Shown here piece after piece: positions 1-9,090 of a DNA stretch of 64,000 nt. Source of the stretch: an uncultured Draconibacterium sp. (GTDB lineage Bacteria > Bacteroidota > Bacteroidia > Bacteroidales > Prolixibacteraceae); contig NZ_OY781981.1 in NCBI RefSeq assembly GCF_963677565.1, forward strand, positions 2,782,001-2,846,000. Reading direction: 5' to 3'. The translations under genes and the position numbers were made by a program. Positions within the stretch are counted from its first letter, which is position 1. The number at the start of each line of letters is the position of its first letter. The notes below the pieces were generated by a model. It made no database searches. It had not been told where the DNA came from and saw nothing but the letters and a program-made list of their open reading frames with translations.

Positions 1-317
1 AAGTTGCAGATGCTTGCCGTACAGGAAGTATCGATCCGGAGTTGCTGTCTTCTGAAGCTGCATCGTTTACCGTTTCTAACCTTGGTAACTACGGTGTTGA
101 AATGTTTACGCCTGTTATCAACCTGCCACAGGTGGCTATTTTGGGTGTAAATACCATTGTACCACGACCAAAAGATTTAGGCGACGGAGTATACGGATTC
201 GTGCCTTACATGGGCTTGAGTTTAACTTACGATCACCAGGCACTGGATGGCGGAATGGCCACGCGTTTTGTGAAGCAGGTAGCTATTGAAATTGAAAACT
301 TAACCTTTGACTATTAA
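1..317 (+). CDS. 2-oxo-acid dehydrogenase E2 (dihydrolipoamide acyltransferase), C-terminal fragment
   Basis: The reading frame is open from base 3, so only the last ~105 residues of a longer protein are present; the lipoyl and E1/E3-binding domains lie upstream of the window. The fragment carries the acyltransferase active-site motif DHQALDGG (family form DHRxxDG), whose His and Asp act in acyl transfer to CoA, preceded by the SNLGNYG and GVNTIV stretches typical of the catalytic domain. It is followed after 7 bases by the E3 gene and then the fused E1 gene, so E2-E3-E1 form one complex operon. The acyl substrate (pyruvate, branched-chain or acetoin type) cannot be told from this end. Confidence 0.93.
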   Translation, partial: VADACRTGSIDPELLSSEAASFTVSNLGNYGVEMFTPVINLPQVAILGVNTIVPRPKDLGDGVYGFVPYMGLSLTYDHQALDGGMATRFVKQVAIEIENLTFDY

Positions 318-324
318 TACCGAA

Positions 325-1686
325 ATGAAGTACGATTTAGCAATAATAGGTGCCGGACCGGGCGGATATGTTGCCGCTGAAAGAGCCGGGGCAAAAGGAA
401 TGAAAGTGGTTCTTTTCGAAAAGAAAGAACTGGGCGGTGTTTGTTTGAACGAAGGTTGTATTCCTACAAAAACATTGCTTTACGGTGCCAAGATTTACGA
501 TAGCGCAAAAAGCGGAAGTAAATACGGTGTTGAAGCAAACGATTTGTCGTTTAGTTTCGATAAAATGATGGCCCGTAAGAATAAAGTGGTGAAGAAACTG
601 GTTGGTGGTGTTGGCATGAAAATGAAGCAGTTTAAAGTTGATGTTGTTAACGACGCTGCAAACATACAGAAAAGAAGTGCTGATGGTATTGAGATTGAAG
701 CAGGAGGTAAAGCGTATAGTGCTGCCAATGTGATGATCTGTACCGGATCTGAAGCTTTTGTGCCACCAATTCCCGGAGTGCAGGGAAATGAAGATATTCT
801 TACCAACCGCGAGATTTTGCAACTGAAAGAGCAGCCAAAATCGTTGGTGATCATCGGCGGAGGTGTAATCGGAATGGAGTTCGCCAGTATTTTTAACAGC
901 CTGGGAACGAAAGTTACCATTATTGAAATGCTGGATGAGATCCTGACAGGAATGGACAAAGGACAAAGTGCTATGTTGCGTCAGATGTACGCGAAAAAAG
1001 GTGTCGAGTTCAATCTGTCGTCAAAAGTAACTAAAGTTGACGGAACAAAAGTAACCTTCGAAAAAGATGGAAAAGTAACCGAAATTGAAGGTGATAAAAT
1101 ATTAATGAGCGTTGGTCGCAGACCGGTAACTACAGGTTTTGGTCTGGAGAATCTGGGTGTTGAGTTATTCAAAGGCGGAATTAAGGTAGACGAAAAAATG
1201 CGCACTAACATTCCTAACGTTTATGCCGCCGGCGATGTAACCGGTTTTTCATTGTTGGCTCATACTGCCAGCCGCGAAGGCGAAGTGGTGGTAAACAACC
1301 TTTCAGGTCGCCCCGATAAAATGCGCTACAATGCAATTCCCGGAGTGGTTTACACCAATCCAGAGATTTCGGGTGTTGGACTGACCGAAGAAACTGCAAA
1401 AGCAAAAGGAATAGATTATAAAATTGCCGAATTACCAATGGCTTATGCCGGAAGGTTTGTTGCCGAAAACGAAGGCGGCAGTGGATCGTGCAAAGTATTG
1501 GTAGGTGCAAAATACGGCGAAGTGCTGGGTGTTCACATGATCGGAAATCCATCGAGTGAAATGATCTACGGCGCTTGTATGGCCATCGAAGCTGAAATGA
1601 CACTGAAAGAAATGGAAGAAGTGGTATTCCCGCATCCAACCGTTTCGGAGATTTTTAAAGAAACCGTATTCAGTTTTGGTCATTAA
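325..1686 (+). CDS. lpdA: dihydrolipoamide dehydrogenase (E3)
   Basis: A 453-residue FAD-dependent disulfide oxidoreductase that reoxidises the dihydrolipoyl groups of the E2 core with NAD+. The N-terminal FAD-binding Rossmann motif GAGPGG (residues 9-14), the redox disulfide in GGVCLNEGC (C40 and C45), an internal NAD-binding GGGVIGME, the AAGDV FAD motif and the C-terminal FPHPT with the catalytic His are all present, and the length is normal. An in-frame TTG at 307 lies inside the end of the E2 gene; the ATG at 325 starts MKYDLAIIGAG exactly where the family begins, so it is preferred. The gene is co-transcribed with E2 upstream and probably E1 downstream. Confidence 0.96.
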   Translation: MKYDLAIIGAGPGGYVAAERAGAKGMKVVLFEKKELGGVCLNEGCIPTKTLLYGAKIYDSAKSGSKYGVEANDLSFSFDKMMARKNKVVKKLVGGVGMKMKQFKVDVVNDAANIQKRSADGIEIEAGGKAYSAANVMICTGSEAFVPPIPGVQGNEDILTNREILQLKEQPKSLVIIGGGVIGMEFASIFNSLGTKVTIIEMLDEILTGMDKGQSAMLRQMYAKKGVEFNLSSKVTKVDGTKVTFEKDGKVTEIEGDKILMSVGRRPVTTGFGLENLGVELFKGGIKVDEKMRTNIPNVYAAGDVTGFSLLAHTASREGEVVVNNLSGRPDKMRYNAIPGVVYTNPEISGVGLTEETAKAKGIDYKIAELPMAYAGRFVAENEGGSGSCKVLVGAKYGEVLGVHMIGNPSSEMIYGACMAIEAEMTLKEMEEVVFPHPTVSEIFKETVFSFGH

Positions 1687-1739
1687 AAACCGGACTGACA
1701 AAGAAGAAAAACAAGTAAAAATTAATAAAACAAAATATT

Positions 1740-4208
1740 ATGCCTAAGTCGCAATTTATTGATCCGGTTGAAGTAAGAAAACCAGGCTCAATTCAATTCA
1801 AAGAAATACCTGTAAATCAATACAACAAAAGTATTGAAGAGGAAAAAGCTAACTTTTCGAACGAAGAATTCATCAATATCTTCCATGATATGTCACTGAT
1901 TCGTGAGTTCGAAACCATGTTGAATCTCATTAAAATCAAAGGTGAATACGAAGGAATCGAGTACAACCATCCCGGACCTGCTCACTTGTCAATCGGACAG
2001 GAATCAGCTGCAGTTGGTATGGCGTATCACCTGGGAGTAGAGGATTTTATTTTTGGTTCGCACCGTTCTCACGGCGAGATTTTGGCCAAAGGAATGTCGG
2101 CCATTCATAAAATGAGCGACGACGAATTGTTGGATGTAATGACTAACTTCTTCGATGGCACAATTTTGAACATCGTAAAAGAAGGTCACGAAGGCAACGT
2201 AAAATCGTTGGCACGCCGTTTCCTTATTTATGGAACACTGGCCGAGATTTTTGCCCGCGAAACAGGTTTCAATAAAGGTTTAGGCGGATCGATGCACGCT
2301 TTCTTTACACCGTTTGGTGTATATCCGAATAACGCTATTGTTGGTGGATCGGGCGACATTGCTGTGGGTGCTGCATTATTCAAAAAAGTAAATAAAAAAG
2401 ATGGTATTGTAGTTGCCAACATTGGTGATGCTTCAATGGCTTGCGGTCCTGTTTGGGAAGGTCTGGCTTTTGCATCGATGGACCAGTTTGAGCAACTTTG
2501 GGAAGGTGCTTACAAAGGTGGTCTGCCAATCATTTTCAATATCATGAATAACCAGTACGGAATGGGTGGACAAACCTGTGGTGAAACTATGGGTTACGAC
2601 ATTGCCGCTCGTATTGGAGCAGGTGTAAATCGTGACAGCATGCACGCTGAGCGCGTTGACGGTTACAATCCGCTGGCAGTTATTGATGCGTACAAACGCA
2701 AAATGGAACTGCTGAAAGACAAAAAAGGTCCGGTTCTGCTCGACGTTTTAACTTACCGTTACAGTGGTCACTCACCTTCTGATGCTTCGTCGTATCGTAG
2801 CAAAGAGGAAGTGGAAGCATGGGAAAAACAGGATTGTATTGCATCATATGCAAGCGAGCTGATTGGAGCAGGAGTTGCAAAAGAAGCAGAGCTCGAAGAT
2901 ATAAAAGCCGACATCATTGAGTTGATGAAATACGCGATGAAACTGGCTATTGATGATAAAGTTTCGCCTCATATGGATATGGAAAAATATCCTGAACTGA
3001 TCGGTGACATGATGTTCTCGAACGAGAGCCTGGATAAAATGGAAGACCGTGAAGTTGAGGTGAATCACCCGATGGAAGAAAATCCACGTGTACAACAGTT
3101 GGCTAAAAAAGAGCGTTTTGCTTTTGATGCCAACGGAAAACCATTCTCAAAAATTAAACAATACCAGTTGCGCGACGGTATTTTTGAAGCTGTTGTTGAT
3201 CGCTTTTACAAAGATCCAACCTTGGTAGCTTACGGTGAAGAAAACCGCGACTGGGGTGGCGCTTTTGCCGTTTACCGTGGTTTAACAGAAGCTCTTCCAT
3301 ACAACCGTTTATTCAACTCGCCAATTTCTGAGGCGTCGATTATTGGTACTGCTATTGGTTACGCCATGTGTGGTGGCCGCGTAATTCCTGAAATTATGTA
3401 CTGCGACTTCCTTGGACGTTGTGGTGATGAGGTTTTCAACCAGATGCCGAAGTGGCAGGCCATGTCAGGTAACGTAATTAAAATGCCGGTGGTAGTTCGC
3501 GTTTCTGTTGGATCGAAATACGGTGCACAGCACTCGCAAGACTGGACTTCGCTGGTAGCTCATATTCCGGGATTGAAAGTGGTATTCCCGGTAACTCCAT
3601 ACGATGCCAAAGGTTTGATGAACACTGCCTTGCAGGGAACTGATCCTGTGATTTTCTTCGAAAGCCAGCGTATTTACGACATTGGCGAGCAATTCCACGA
3701 AGGTGGGGTGCCAGAAGAATATTACGAAATTCCATTTGGTGAGCCGGATGTAAAACGCGAAGGAAAAGACATTACAATTCTTACCATTGGTGCAACATTG
3801 TACCGCGCTCTTGAAGCTGCCGATAAACTGAAAGAAGTATACGGAATGGAAGCAGAAGTTATCGATGCCCGTTCAATCGTTCCTTTCAACTACGAAAAAG
3901 TATTGGAGTCGGTTAAAAAGACCGGAAGAATTATCATTTCCGGCGATGCTAACTCACGCGGTTCATTCCTGAATGATATGGCAAGAAATATTACTGAGCT
4001 TGCATTCGACGAGTTGGATGCACCTCCAGTAGTTGTTGGTTCGCGTAACTGGATCACTCCTGCTTACGAACTTGAAGAGTATTTCTTCCCGCAGGTTGAC
4101 TGGTTCCTGGATGCGATTCACGAGAAGATCGTTCCGCTGAAAGGTCACGTTGTGAAAAACAACTATACAAATGCCGAGCAAATCCGTAGAAATAAGTTAG
4201 GTATATAA
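1740..4208 (+). CDS. 2-oxo-acid dehydrogenase E1, fused alpha and beta subunits
   Basis: An 822-residue thiamine-diphosphate enzyme that decarboxylates a 2-oxo acid and acylates the lipoyl domain of E2. Residues ~45-420 form the alpha (dehydrogenase E1) domain with the ThDP/Mg motif starting at G229-D230 and ending at N270-N271. Residues ~475-800 form the beta subunit (transketolase pyrimidine-binding plus C-terminal domain), with the ThDP-activating Glu in AYGEEN and a YGAQHSQ loop. Alpha and beta are separate genes in many bacteria; the single-chain form is familiar in Bacteroidota. It sits 53 bases after lpdA. The substrate is undetermined. The 99-base spacer downstream contains a long hairpin, so the PHP gene may or may not share the transcript. 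Confidence 0.93.
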   Translation: MPKSQFIDPVEVRKPGSIQFKEIPVNQYNKSIEEEKANFSNEEFINIFHDMSLIREFETMLNLIKIKGEYEGIEYNHPGPAHLSIGQESAAVGMAYHLGVEDFIFGSHRSHGEILAKGMSAIHKMSDDELLDVMTNFFDGTILNIVKEGHEGNVKSLARRFLIYGTLAEIFARETGFNKGLGGSMHAFFTPFGVYPNNAIVGGSGDIAVGAALFKKVNKKDGIVVANIGDASMACGPVWEGLAFASMDQFEQLWEGAYKGGLPIIFNIMNNQYGMGGQTCGETMGYDIAARIGAGVNRDSMHAERVDGYNPLAVIDAYKRKMELLKDKKGPVLLDVLTYRYSGHSPSDASSYRSKEEVEAWEKQDCIASYASELIGAGVAKEAELEDIKADIIELMKYAMKLAIDDKVSPHMDMEKYPELIGDMMFSNESLDKMEDREVEVNHPMEENPRVQQLAKKERFAFDANGKPFSKIKQYQLRDGIFEAVVDRFYKDPTLVAYGEENRDWGGAFAVYRGLTEALPYNRLFNSPISEASIIGTAIGYAMCGGRVIPEIMYCDFLGRCGDEVFNQMPKWQAMSGNVIKMPVVVRVSVGSKYGAQHSQDWTSLVAHIPGLKVVFPVTPYDAKGLMNTALQGTDPVIFFESQRIYDIGEQFHEGGVPEEYYEIPFGEPDVKREGKDITILTIGATLYRALEAADKLKEVYGMEAEVIDARSIVPFNYEKVLESVKKTGRIIISGDANSRGSFLNDMARNITELAFDELDAPPVVVGSRNWITPAYELEEYFFPQVDWFLDAIHEKIVPLKGHVVKNNYTNAEQIRRNKLGI

Positions 4209-4223
4209 ACTTGGTTAGTTTAA

Positions 4224-4281
4224 AAGCATGGTGTGAATAAGTTTTGGTAGGAAAGGATTTTTTATATTCACACCAGCTTTT
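4224..4281 (+). terminator. hairpin after fused E1 (weak terminator or processing site)
   Basis: TGGTGTGAATA (4229-4239) pairs perfectly with TATTCACACCA (4265-4275), extended past a one-base bulge by AAGC (4224-4227) and GCTT. The 25-base loop holds a T run, but no clear U tract follows the stem, so it may stabilise or partly terminate the E2-E3-E1 message rather than stop transcription completely. Confidence 0.5.
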
Positions 4282-4307
4282 ATAACCAATAAATTATTTT
4301 AACTCAT

Positions 4308-5525
4308 ATGAACTTTCTAAAAGAATATCCGGATATTGAAACATTGATGCGAATTGGAGGCGATGTTAGCGTTCCTCATGTTAACGGGCACATTCATACA
4401 CCCTATTCATTCAGCTCTTTCGATAATATTTCGCAGATTTTTGATCTGGCAAAAGATGAAGAAGTTGATGTATTGGGAATTAATGACTTTTTTGTTTGCG
4501 ACGGATATAACGAATTTTATAATTACGCGGTAAAAAACGGCGTATTTCCATTGTTTAACGTTGAGTTTATCGGGTTGATACCGGAGCTTCAACGCCGCAA
4601 TGTTACCATAAACGATCCTAATAATCCGGGGCGAATTTATTTCAGCGGTAAAGGTTTGAATTATCCATATCGGGTTTCGGAAGAAAACAAAAAGTTTTTG
4701 GACGATTTGATTGCCGAAAGCCAGAAGCAGGTATCGAAGATGATAGAAAAGGTGAACTACCTGATCCAATCAATTTACCCTGATATGAGTCTCACTTACG
4801 ACGAGATAAAAAAGAAATATGCCAAAGAACTGGTGCGCGAACGCCACATTGCCAAAGCCATCCGTATTTTGGTAGAAGAGAATTATCCTAAAAAGTCGGG
4901 TAAAAAAATGTTCTACACCGAACTTTTCGATGTGGAGCCAAAATCGAACGTTGAAGATATTCCAGCGATTGAAAACGAAATTCGTGGAAAATTGTTAAAA
5001 GCCGGAGGTTCTGCGTTTGTTCCTGAATCGCCTGCATCGTTCCCGGCTGTTGAACGCATTCGGGAATACATACTGGATGCCGGAGGAATTCCTTGTTATC
5101 CGGTTCTTCTCGACGACAGAAAAGGAAATCTGATTACCGGTTTCGAAAGTGACTGGGAATTTATGGATGAGCAGTTGAAGGCAATGAATGTGCATATGGT
5201 CGAGCTGATTCCATCACGGAATTCAGTTGAAAAATTGCGTGAGTTTATAAAATATTTCACCCGCAAAGGTTACGTAATTTCTTTGGGCTCGGAGCACAAT
5301 ACTCCCGGAGTTTTCCCTCTTGAAGTAAAAGTTGACGGCGAGGATATTTTACCTGAAGACCTGAAAAAGGTGTCTTACGATGGTGCTTGTGTTATAGCAG
5401 CGCATCAATATTTAAAAACCAATGGGCAAGAAGGTTTCGTAACTACTAACGGTAATCGCACCGAACGTTCAGTAGCCGACTTGATGACTCTGGGTAACGC
5501 GGTTATAAAGGAAATGATCGCATAA
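4308..5525 (+). CDS. PHP-domain metal-dependent phosphoesterase-like protein
   Basis: A 405-residue cytoplasmic protein (no signal peptide) of the polymerase-and-histidinol-phosphatase fold. The first metal-binding motif is seen as GHIHTPYSFSSF (H28, H30), followed by an LGINDFF strand and, near the C-terminus, SLGSEHNTPG, which supplies further likely ligands. The middle ~200 residues are lysine/glutamate-rich and longer than in small PHP phosphatases. The gene is followed after 48 bases by the aldolase/dehydrogenase fusion, suggesting a role on a phosphorylated sugar intermediate. The substrate is unknown to me; family membership is secure but function is not. Confidence 0.75.
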   Translation: MNFLKEYPDIETLMRIGGDVSVPHVNGHIHTPYSFSSFDNISQIFDLAKDEEVDVLGINDFFVCDGYNEFYNYAVKNGVFPLFNVEFIGLIPELQRRNVTINDPNNPGRIYFSGKGLNYPYRVSEENKKFLDDLIAESQKQVSKMIEKVNYLIQSIYPDMSLTYDEIKKKYAKELVRERHIAKAIRILVEENYPKKSGKKMFYTELFDVEPKSNVEDIPAIENEIRGKLLKAGGSAFVPESPASFPAVERIREYILDAGGIPCYPVLLDDRKGNLITGFESDWEFMDEQLKAMNVHMVELIPSRNSVEKLREFIKYFTRKGYVISLGSEHNTPGVFPLEVKVDGEDILPEDLKKVSYDGACVIAAHQYLKTNGQEGFVTTNGNRTERSVADLMTLGNAVIKEMIA

Positions 5526-5573
5526 TACGGGAATAGGAAGCCTGATAAGGTTCTCTGTTCTGTACAAAAAATA

Positions 5574-7550
5574 ATGATCCAAAAAATTATGGAAGGATTA
5601 GAAAATCTTATTAAGATATCGCAGTTCTATGGCAAAAATCCGGAGATGGTGATTGCCGGAGGTGGAAACACCTCTTATAAAAACGATGAAAATATTTGGG
5701 TGAAAGCCAGCGGTCATGCATTGGCTACCATTACTGAAGATGGATTTGCGAAACTCGATCGCAAAAAACTGGGGCTGATCGCTGTAAACTCATACAGTGC
5801 CGATTCGTTTGAGCGCGAGCGCCAGATAAAAGACGACCTGATGGAAGCGACCATTACAAAAGATCGTCGTCCATCGGTTGAAACATCAATGCACGATGTT
5901 ATTGAATATGCTTACGTAGTGCACCTGCACCCGACAAAAGTAAACGGACTGATGTGTGGTAATGAGGTGGAAAAGTACCTCGCTGAATTGTTTGGCGACC
6001 AGGTGGTTTATATTCCATACATCGATCCGGGTTACGTATTGTTTAAAGAAGTTGAAAAGCAATTGGCCAAATTCAAAGCGGAAAAAGGCAAGGCTGCACA
6101 GATCATCTTTTTGCAAAACCACGGAATTTTTGTGGCTGCCGATTCAATCGATGAAATTGAAACGATATACAACGATGTGTTTGCCAAACTGAACGGTGCA
6201 TTAAAAGAGGAGCTGTCGGAAGAAACACTTCCAATTCGTGATGATGTTGCTGCATTTGTTCCTGCCATCCGAATGATGGTTTCTGAAGAGGAAATAAAAA
6301 CGTTAAAACTGCGGAACAATGCAGTAATTGCTCAATTTGCAAAAGATGCAGCCGCATATGAAAAAGTGGCAAAACCATTTACGCCTGACCTGATCGTTTA
6401 CTGCAAATCGAAATATGTATTTATTGAAAATACCGAAAACGTTGACGACCTGTTGGCCGAGGCCAAAGAAAAGATTTCGGCTTTTATTTCAGCTAACGGT
6501 TTTGCTCCAAAGGTAATTTTGCTGAAAGGAATTGGTTTGCTGGCAGTTGGCGATCATGCGGCACAGTGCGACACTATTTTGGATGTGTATGAGGATGCGA
6601 TGAAGATCAGCGCTTATTCTGAGTCGTTTGGTGGTCAGCATTTTATGACAGCTGAACAAATTGCATTTATTGATACCTGGGAGGTTGAAAATTACCGCCG
6701 TAAAATTGCTGCCGGAACATCGGTTGGTCGTGTACAAAATAAAACGATTATTGTTACAGGCGCAGCCATGGGATTTGGCGAAGGTATTGCCCGTAATTTG
6801 ACGGAAGAAGGTGCCAATATTGTTGTTGCTGACATTAACGAAGAGGTGGGTAATAAAACGGCGTCGGAACTGGCAGCCATGAAAGGCAACAACAGGGCTA
6901 TTTTCGTAAAAACCAATGTGGCTGACATGGATAGTCTGGCTAATTTGATGAAAGAAACCATTTCAACTTTTGGTGGGCTTGATGTATTTGTAAGCAACGC
7001 CGGCGTATTGCGTGCCGGTGGCCTGGATGAAATGACTCCTGAGAATTTCGAGTTTGTTACAAAAATAAATTACAACGCTTATTTCTATTGTACCAAAGTA
7101 GCTTCGCAAATTCTGAAGTTGCAAAATGCATACAAACCGGATTATTATTCTGATATCATTCAGATCAACTCAAAATCGGGCTTAAAAGGAAGTAAGAAGA
7201 ACTTTGCCTATGCCGGTGGTAAATTCGGTGGAATCGGTCTAACTCAGTCGTTTGCACTGGAACTGGCACCCGATAAAATTAAAGTGAATTCGGTTTGTCC
7301 GGGTAACTTTTACGAAGGTCCGTTGTGGAGCGATCCTGAAAACGGCTTGTTCATTCAGTACCTGAATGCAGGAAAAGTGCCGGGTGCAAAAACAATCGAC
7401 GATGTGAAGCAATTTTATTTAGACCAGGTGCCACTTGGAAAAGGATGTTCGCCAAAAGATGTGGTGAAAGGAATTTTATACCTGATCGATCAGGAGAATG
7501 AAACAGGACAGGCGCTGCCAATTTCGGGTGGTCAGTCGATGTTGCATTAG
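5574..7550 (+). CDS. bifunctional class II aldolase / short-chain dehydrogenase (RhaE/YuxG type)
   Basis: A 658-residue two-domain enzyme. Residues ~1-350 are a class II (zinc) aldolase/adducin domain with GGGNTS (29-34), the zinc motif HLHP (H117, H119) and a third ligand in QNHG (H183). Residues ~388-655 are an SDR domain with the NAD motif TGAAMGFG (395-402), NAG (475-477), a catalytic Ser in INSKSG and Y546-AGG-K550. Relatives cleave rhamnulose-1-phosphate and oxidise the lactaldehyde product, but this copy is not beside rhamnose isomerase or kinase genes and lies next to a SorE-like dehydrogenase, so another ketose phosphate is possible. All catalytic residues are intact. A second ATG at 5589 is an alternative start. 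Confidence 0.85.
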   Translation: MIQKIMEGLENLIKISQFYGKNPEMVIAGGGNTSYKNDENIWVKASGHALATITEDGFAKLDRKKLGLIAVNSYSADSFERERQIKDDLMEATITKDRRPSVETSMHDVIEYAYVVHLHPTKVNGLMCGNEVEKYLAELFGDQVVYIPYIDPGYVLFKEVEKQLAKFKAEKGKAAQIIFLQNHGIFVAADSIDEIETIYNDVFAKLNGALKEELSEETLPIRDDVAAFVPAIRMMVSEEEIKTLKLRNNAVIAQFAKDAAAYEKVAKPFTPDLIVYCKSKYVFIENTENVDDLLAEAKEKISAFISANGFAPKVILLKGIGLLAVGDHAAQCDTILDVYEDAMKISAYSESFGGQHFMTAEQIAFIDTWEVENYRRKIAAGTSVGRVQNKTIIVTGAAMGFGEGIARNLTEEGANIVVADINEEVGNKTASELAAMKGNNRAIFVKTNVADMDSLANLMKETISTFGGLDVFVSNAGVLRAGGLDEMTPENFEFVTKINYNAYFYCTKVASQILKLQNAYKPDYYSDIIQINSKSGLKGSKKNFAYAGGKFGGIGLTQSFALELAPDKIKVNSVCPGNFYEGPLWSDPENGLFIQYLNAGKVPGAKTIDDVKQFYLDQVPLGKGCSPKDVVKGILYLIDQENETGQALPISGGQSMLH

Positions 7551-7708
7551 GAAGAAAGTTAAAAGTATAAAGGCAAAAGATGGGAAGGATTAAGGATTAA
7601 CGATGAGTGATAAAAAAGCTTCGAGTCACGAGCTACGAGTTTCGAGATAGAAGCTTCAATCTGCATCAATCTAATTCAATCTTTTCAATCTGAAAATACA
7701 AATAGAAA
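7551..7708 (+). repeat. spacer built of short tandem repeats (periods 7 and 10)
   Basis: Upstream of the SorE-like gene the spacer holds three repeat blocks: GGATTAA twice in tandem (7587-7600); CGAG four times at an exact 7-base period (7622, 7629, 7636, 7643); and TCAATCT four times at 10, 10 and 9 bases (7656, 7666, 7676, 7685), ending 17 bases before the ATG. The 10-base spacing would place the last four copies on one face of the helix. It could be an operator array or a non-functional intergenic repeat. Confidence 0.7.
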
Positions 7709-8983
7709 ATGAAGACAAAAGCAGTTCGATTATACGGTAAAAAAGACCTTCGTGTGGAGGAGTTTGAATTACCTCAAATCAGTGATGATGAGATTTTGGC
7801 AAAAGTAATAACCGATAGTCTTTGTATGTCGAGTTACAAAGCCGCCAACCAGGCAAGCGATCACAAACGTATTCCGGATGATATTGCCGAGAATCCGATT
7901 ATGATTGGTCACGAGTTTGCCGGGGAGATTGTTGAAGTAGGAGCAAACTGGCAAAATAAATTCAAGTCAGGACAGAAATTCTCTATTCAGCCGGCAATCT
8001 ACTACGAGGAAGGTCCGGTGGGCGTTTTGAGTGCTCCGGGCTATTCGTACAAATACATTGGTGGAGATGCAACTTATGTAATCATTCCAAAAGATGTGTT
8101 GTTGCAGGACTGTTTGTTGGCTTATGAAGGACCGGGTTATTACCCCGCGTCGTTAGCTGAGCCGTTAAGCTGTGTTATTGGTGCTATGCATGCCAATTAC
8201 CACACCACTGCCGGAAGCTATGTGCACAAAATGGAAATTGTTGAAGGTGGGAAAATGGCGATTCTTGCAGGTGTTGGTCCCATGGGACTGGCGGCTATCA
8301 ATTACGTTTTACGCCGCGAAGACCGGAAACCATCGTTGATGGTGGTTACCGATATTGATCAGACAAGACTTGACAGAGCTGCTCAGCTTTACACCGTTGA
8401 GTTTGCCAAAGAACGTGGCATTGAGTTGAAATATATCAATACTGCAGAAATGGCTGATCCTGTGGCTGGATTAAAAGAGCTGACAGGTGGAACAGGTTAC
8501 GACGATGTATTTGTTTTTGCTCCCGTTGCTCCGGTAGTTGAGCAGGGCGATGCAATTCTTGGTTTCGATGGCTGTCTGAACTTTTTCGCAGGTCCATCGA
8601 ACACTGAGTTCTCGGCAAAAATGAATTTCTATAATGTTCATTACGCTTACACACACATTGTTGGAACTTCGGGTGGTAACACCGATGACATGAACGAAGC
8701 GCTGGAAATTATGACAGCAGGACTGGATCCTGCCGGGTTGGTTACCCATATTGGTGGTTTAAATGCAGTGCCTGAAGCTACGTTGAATCTGCCAAATATT
8801 CCGGGTGGTAAAAAATTGATTTATACACATTTTGATTTCCCGCTTACAGCAATTGCAGAATTCGGGGAGAAAGGAAAAGAAAATCCGGTGTATGCCGAGC
8901 TGGATAAGCTTTGCAAAAAATACATGGGATTGTGGAATGTGGAAGCAGAAGCCTTTTTATTGGAAAATGGCGATAAACTCTAG
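7709..8983 (+). CDS. zinc-binding medium-chain dehydrogenase, L-sorbose-1-phosphate reductase (SorE)-like
   Basis: A 424-residue NAD(P)-dependent MDR-superfamily dehydrogenase. The N-terminal half resembles SorE, which interconverts L-sorbose 1-phosphate and D-glucitol 6-phosphate: DSLCMSSYKA with the zinc Cys C39, IGHEF with H68 and E69, and an acidic ligand region around SLAEPLS. The four-Cys structural zinc lobe of classic alcohol dehydrogenases is absent. The nucleotide fold follows (GVGPMGLAAINYV). It is longer than typical MDR proteins. Position after the aldolase/SDR fusion suggests it acts on the same sugar or polyol phosphate. SorE likeness is from memory of the family and the exact substrate is inferred. 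Confidence 0.75.
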   Translation: MKTKAVRLYGKKDLRVEEFELPQISDDEILAKVITDSLCMSSYKAANQASDHKRIPDDIAENPIMIGHEFAGEIVEVGANWQNKFKSGQKFSIQPAIYYEEGPVGVLSAPGYSYKYIGGDATYVIIPKDVLLQDCLLAYEGPGYYPASLAEPLSCVIGAMHANYHTTAGSYVHKMEIVEGGKMAILAGVGPMGLAAINYVLRREDRKPSLMVVTDIDQTRLDRAAQLYTVEFAKERGIELKYINTAEMADPVAGLKELTGGTGYDDVFVFAPVAPVVEQGDAILGFDGCLNFFAGPSNTEFSAKMNFYNVHYAYTHIVGTSGGNTDDMNEALEIMTAGLDPAGLVTHIGGLNAVPEATLNLPNIPGGKKLIYTHFDFPLTAIAEFGEKGKENPVYAELDKLCKKYMGLWNVEAEAFLLENGDKL

Positions 8984-9053
8984 AATTTAATTAAAGTTTG
9001 GTGTGTTGACACCACTCTGATATTAGATATAAACTTGAAAATAAACGTAAACT

Positions 9054-9089
9054 ACAGCAGCGAGGTTCTCTTGCTGCTGTTTGTTTTTT
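9054..9089 (+). terminator. rho-independent terminator after SorE-like gene
   Basis: ACAGCAGC (9054-9061) pairs with GCTGCTGT (9073-9080) around an 11-base loop, followed by a T-rich tail (9081-9089). It separates the plus-strand cluster from the convergent GH88 gene, whose stop codon lies directly beyond. Confidence 0.8.
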
Positions 9090-9090
9090 G

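Noticed and set aside
337..966. 209-codon minus-strand ORF inside lpdA
   Set aside because: Antisense shadow; lpdA on the plus strand has complete family motifs across the same bases.
7622..7691. Possible CRISPR-like array from regular repeats
   Set aside because: Repeat units are 4-7 bases with 3-base spacers, far below CRISPR dimensions, and no cas genes are near.
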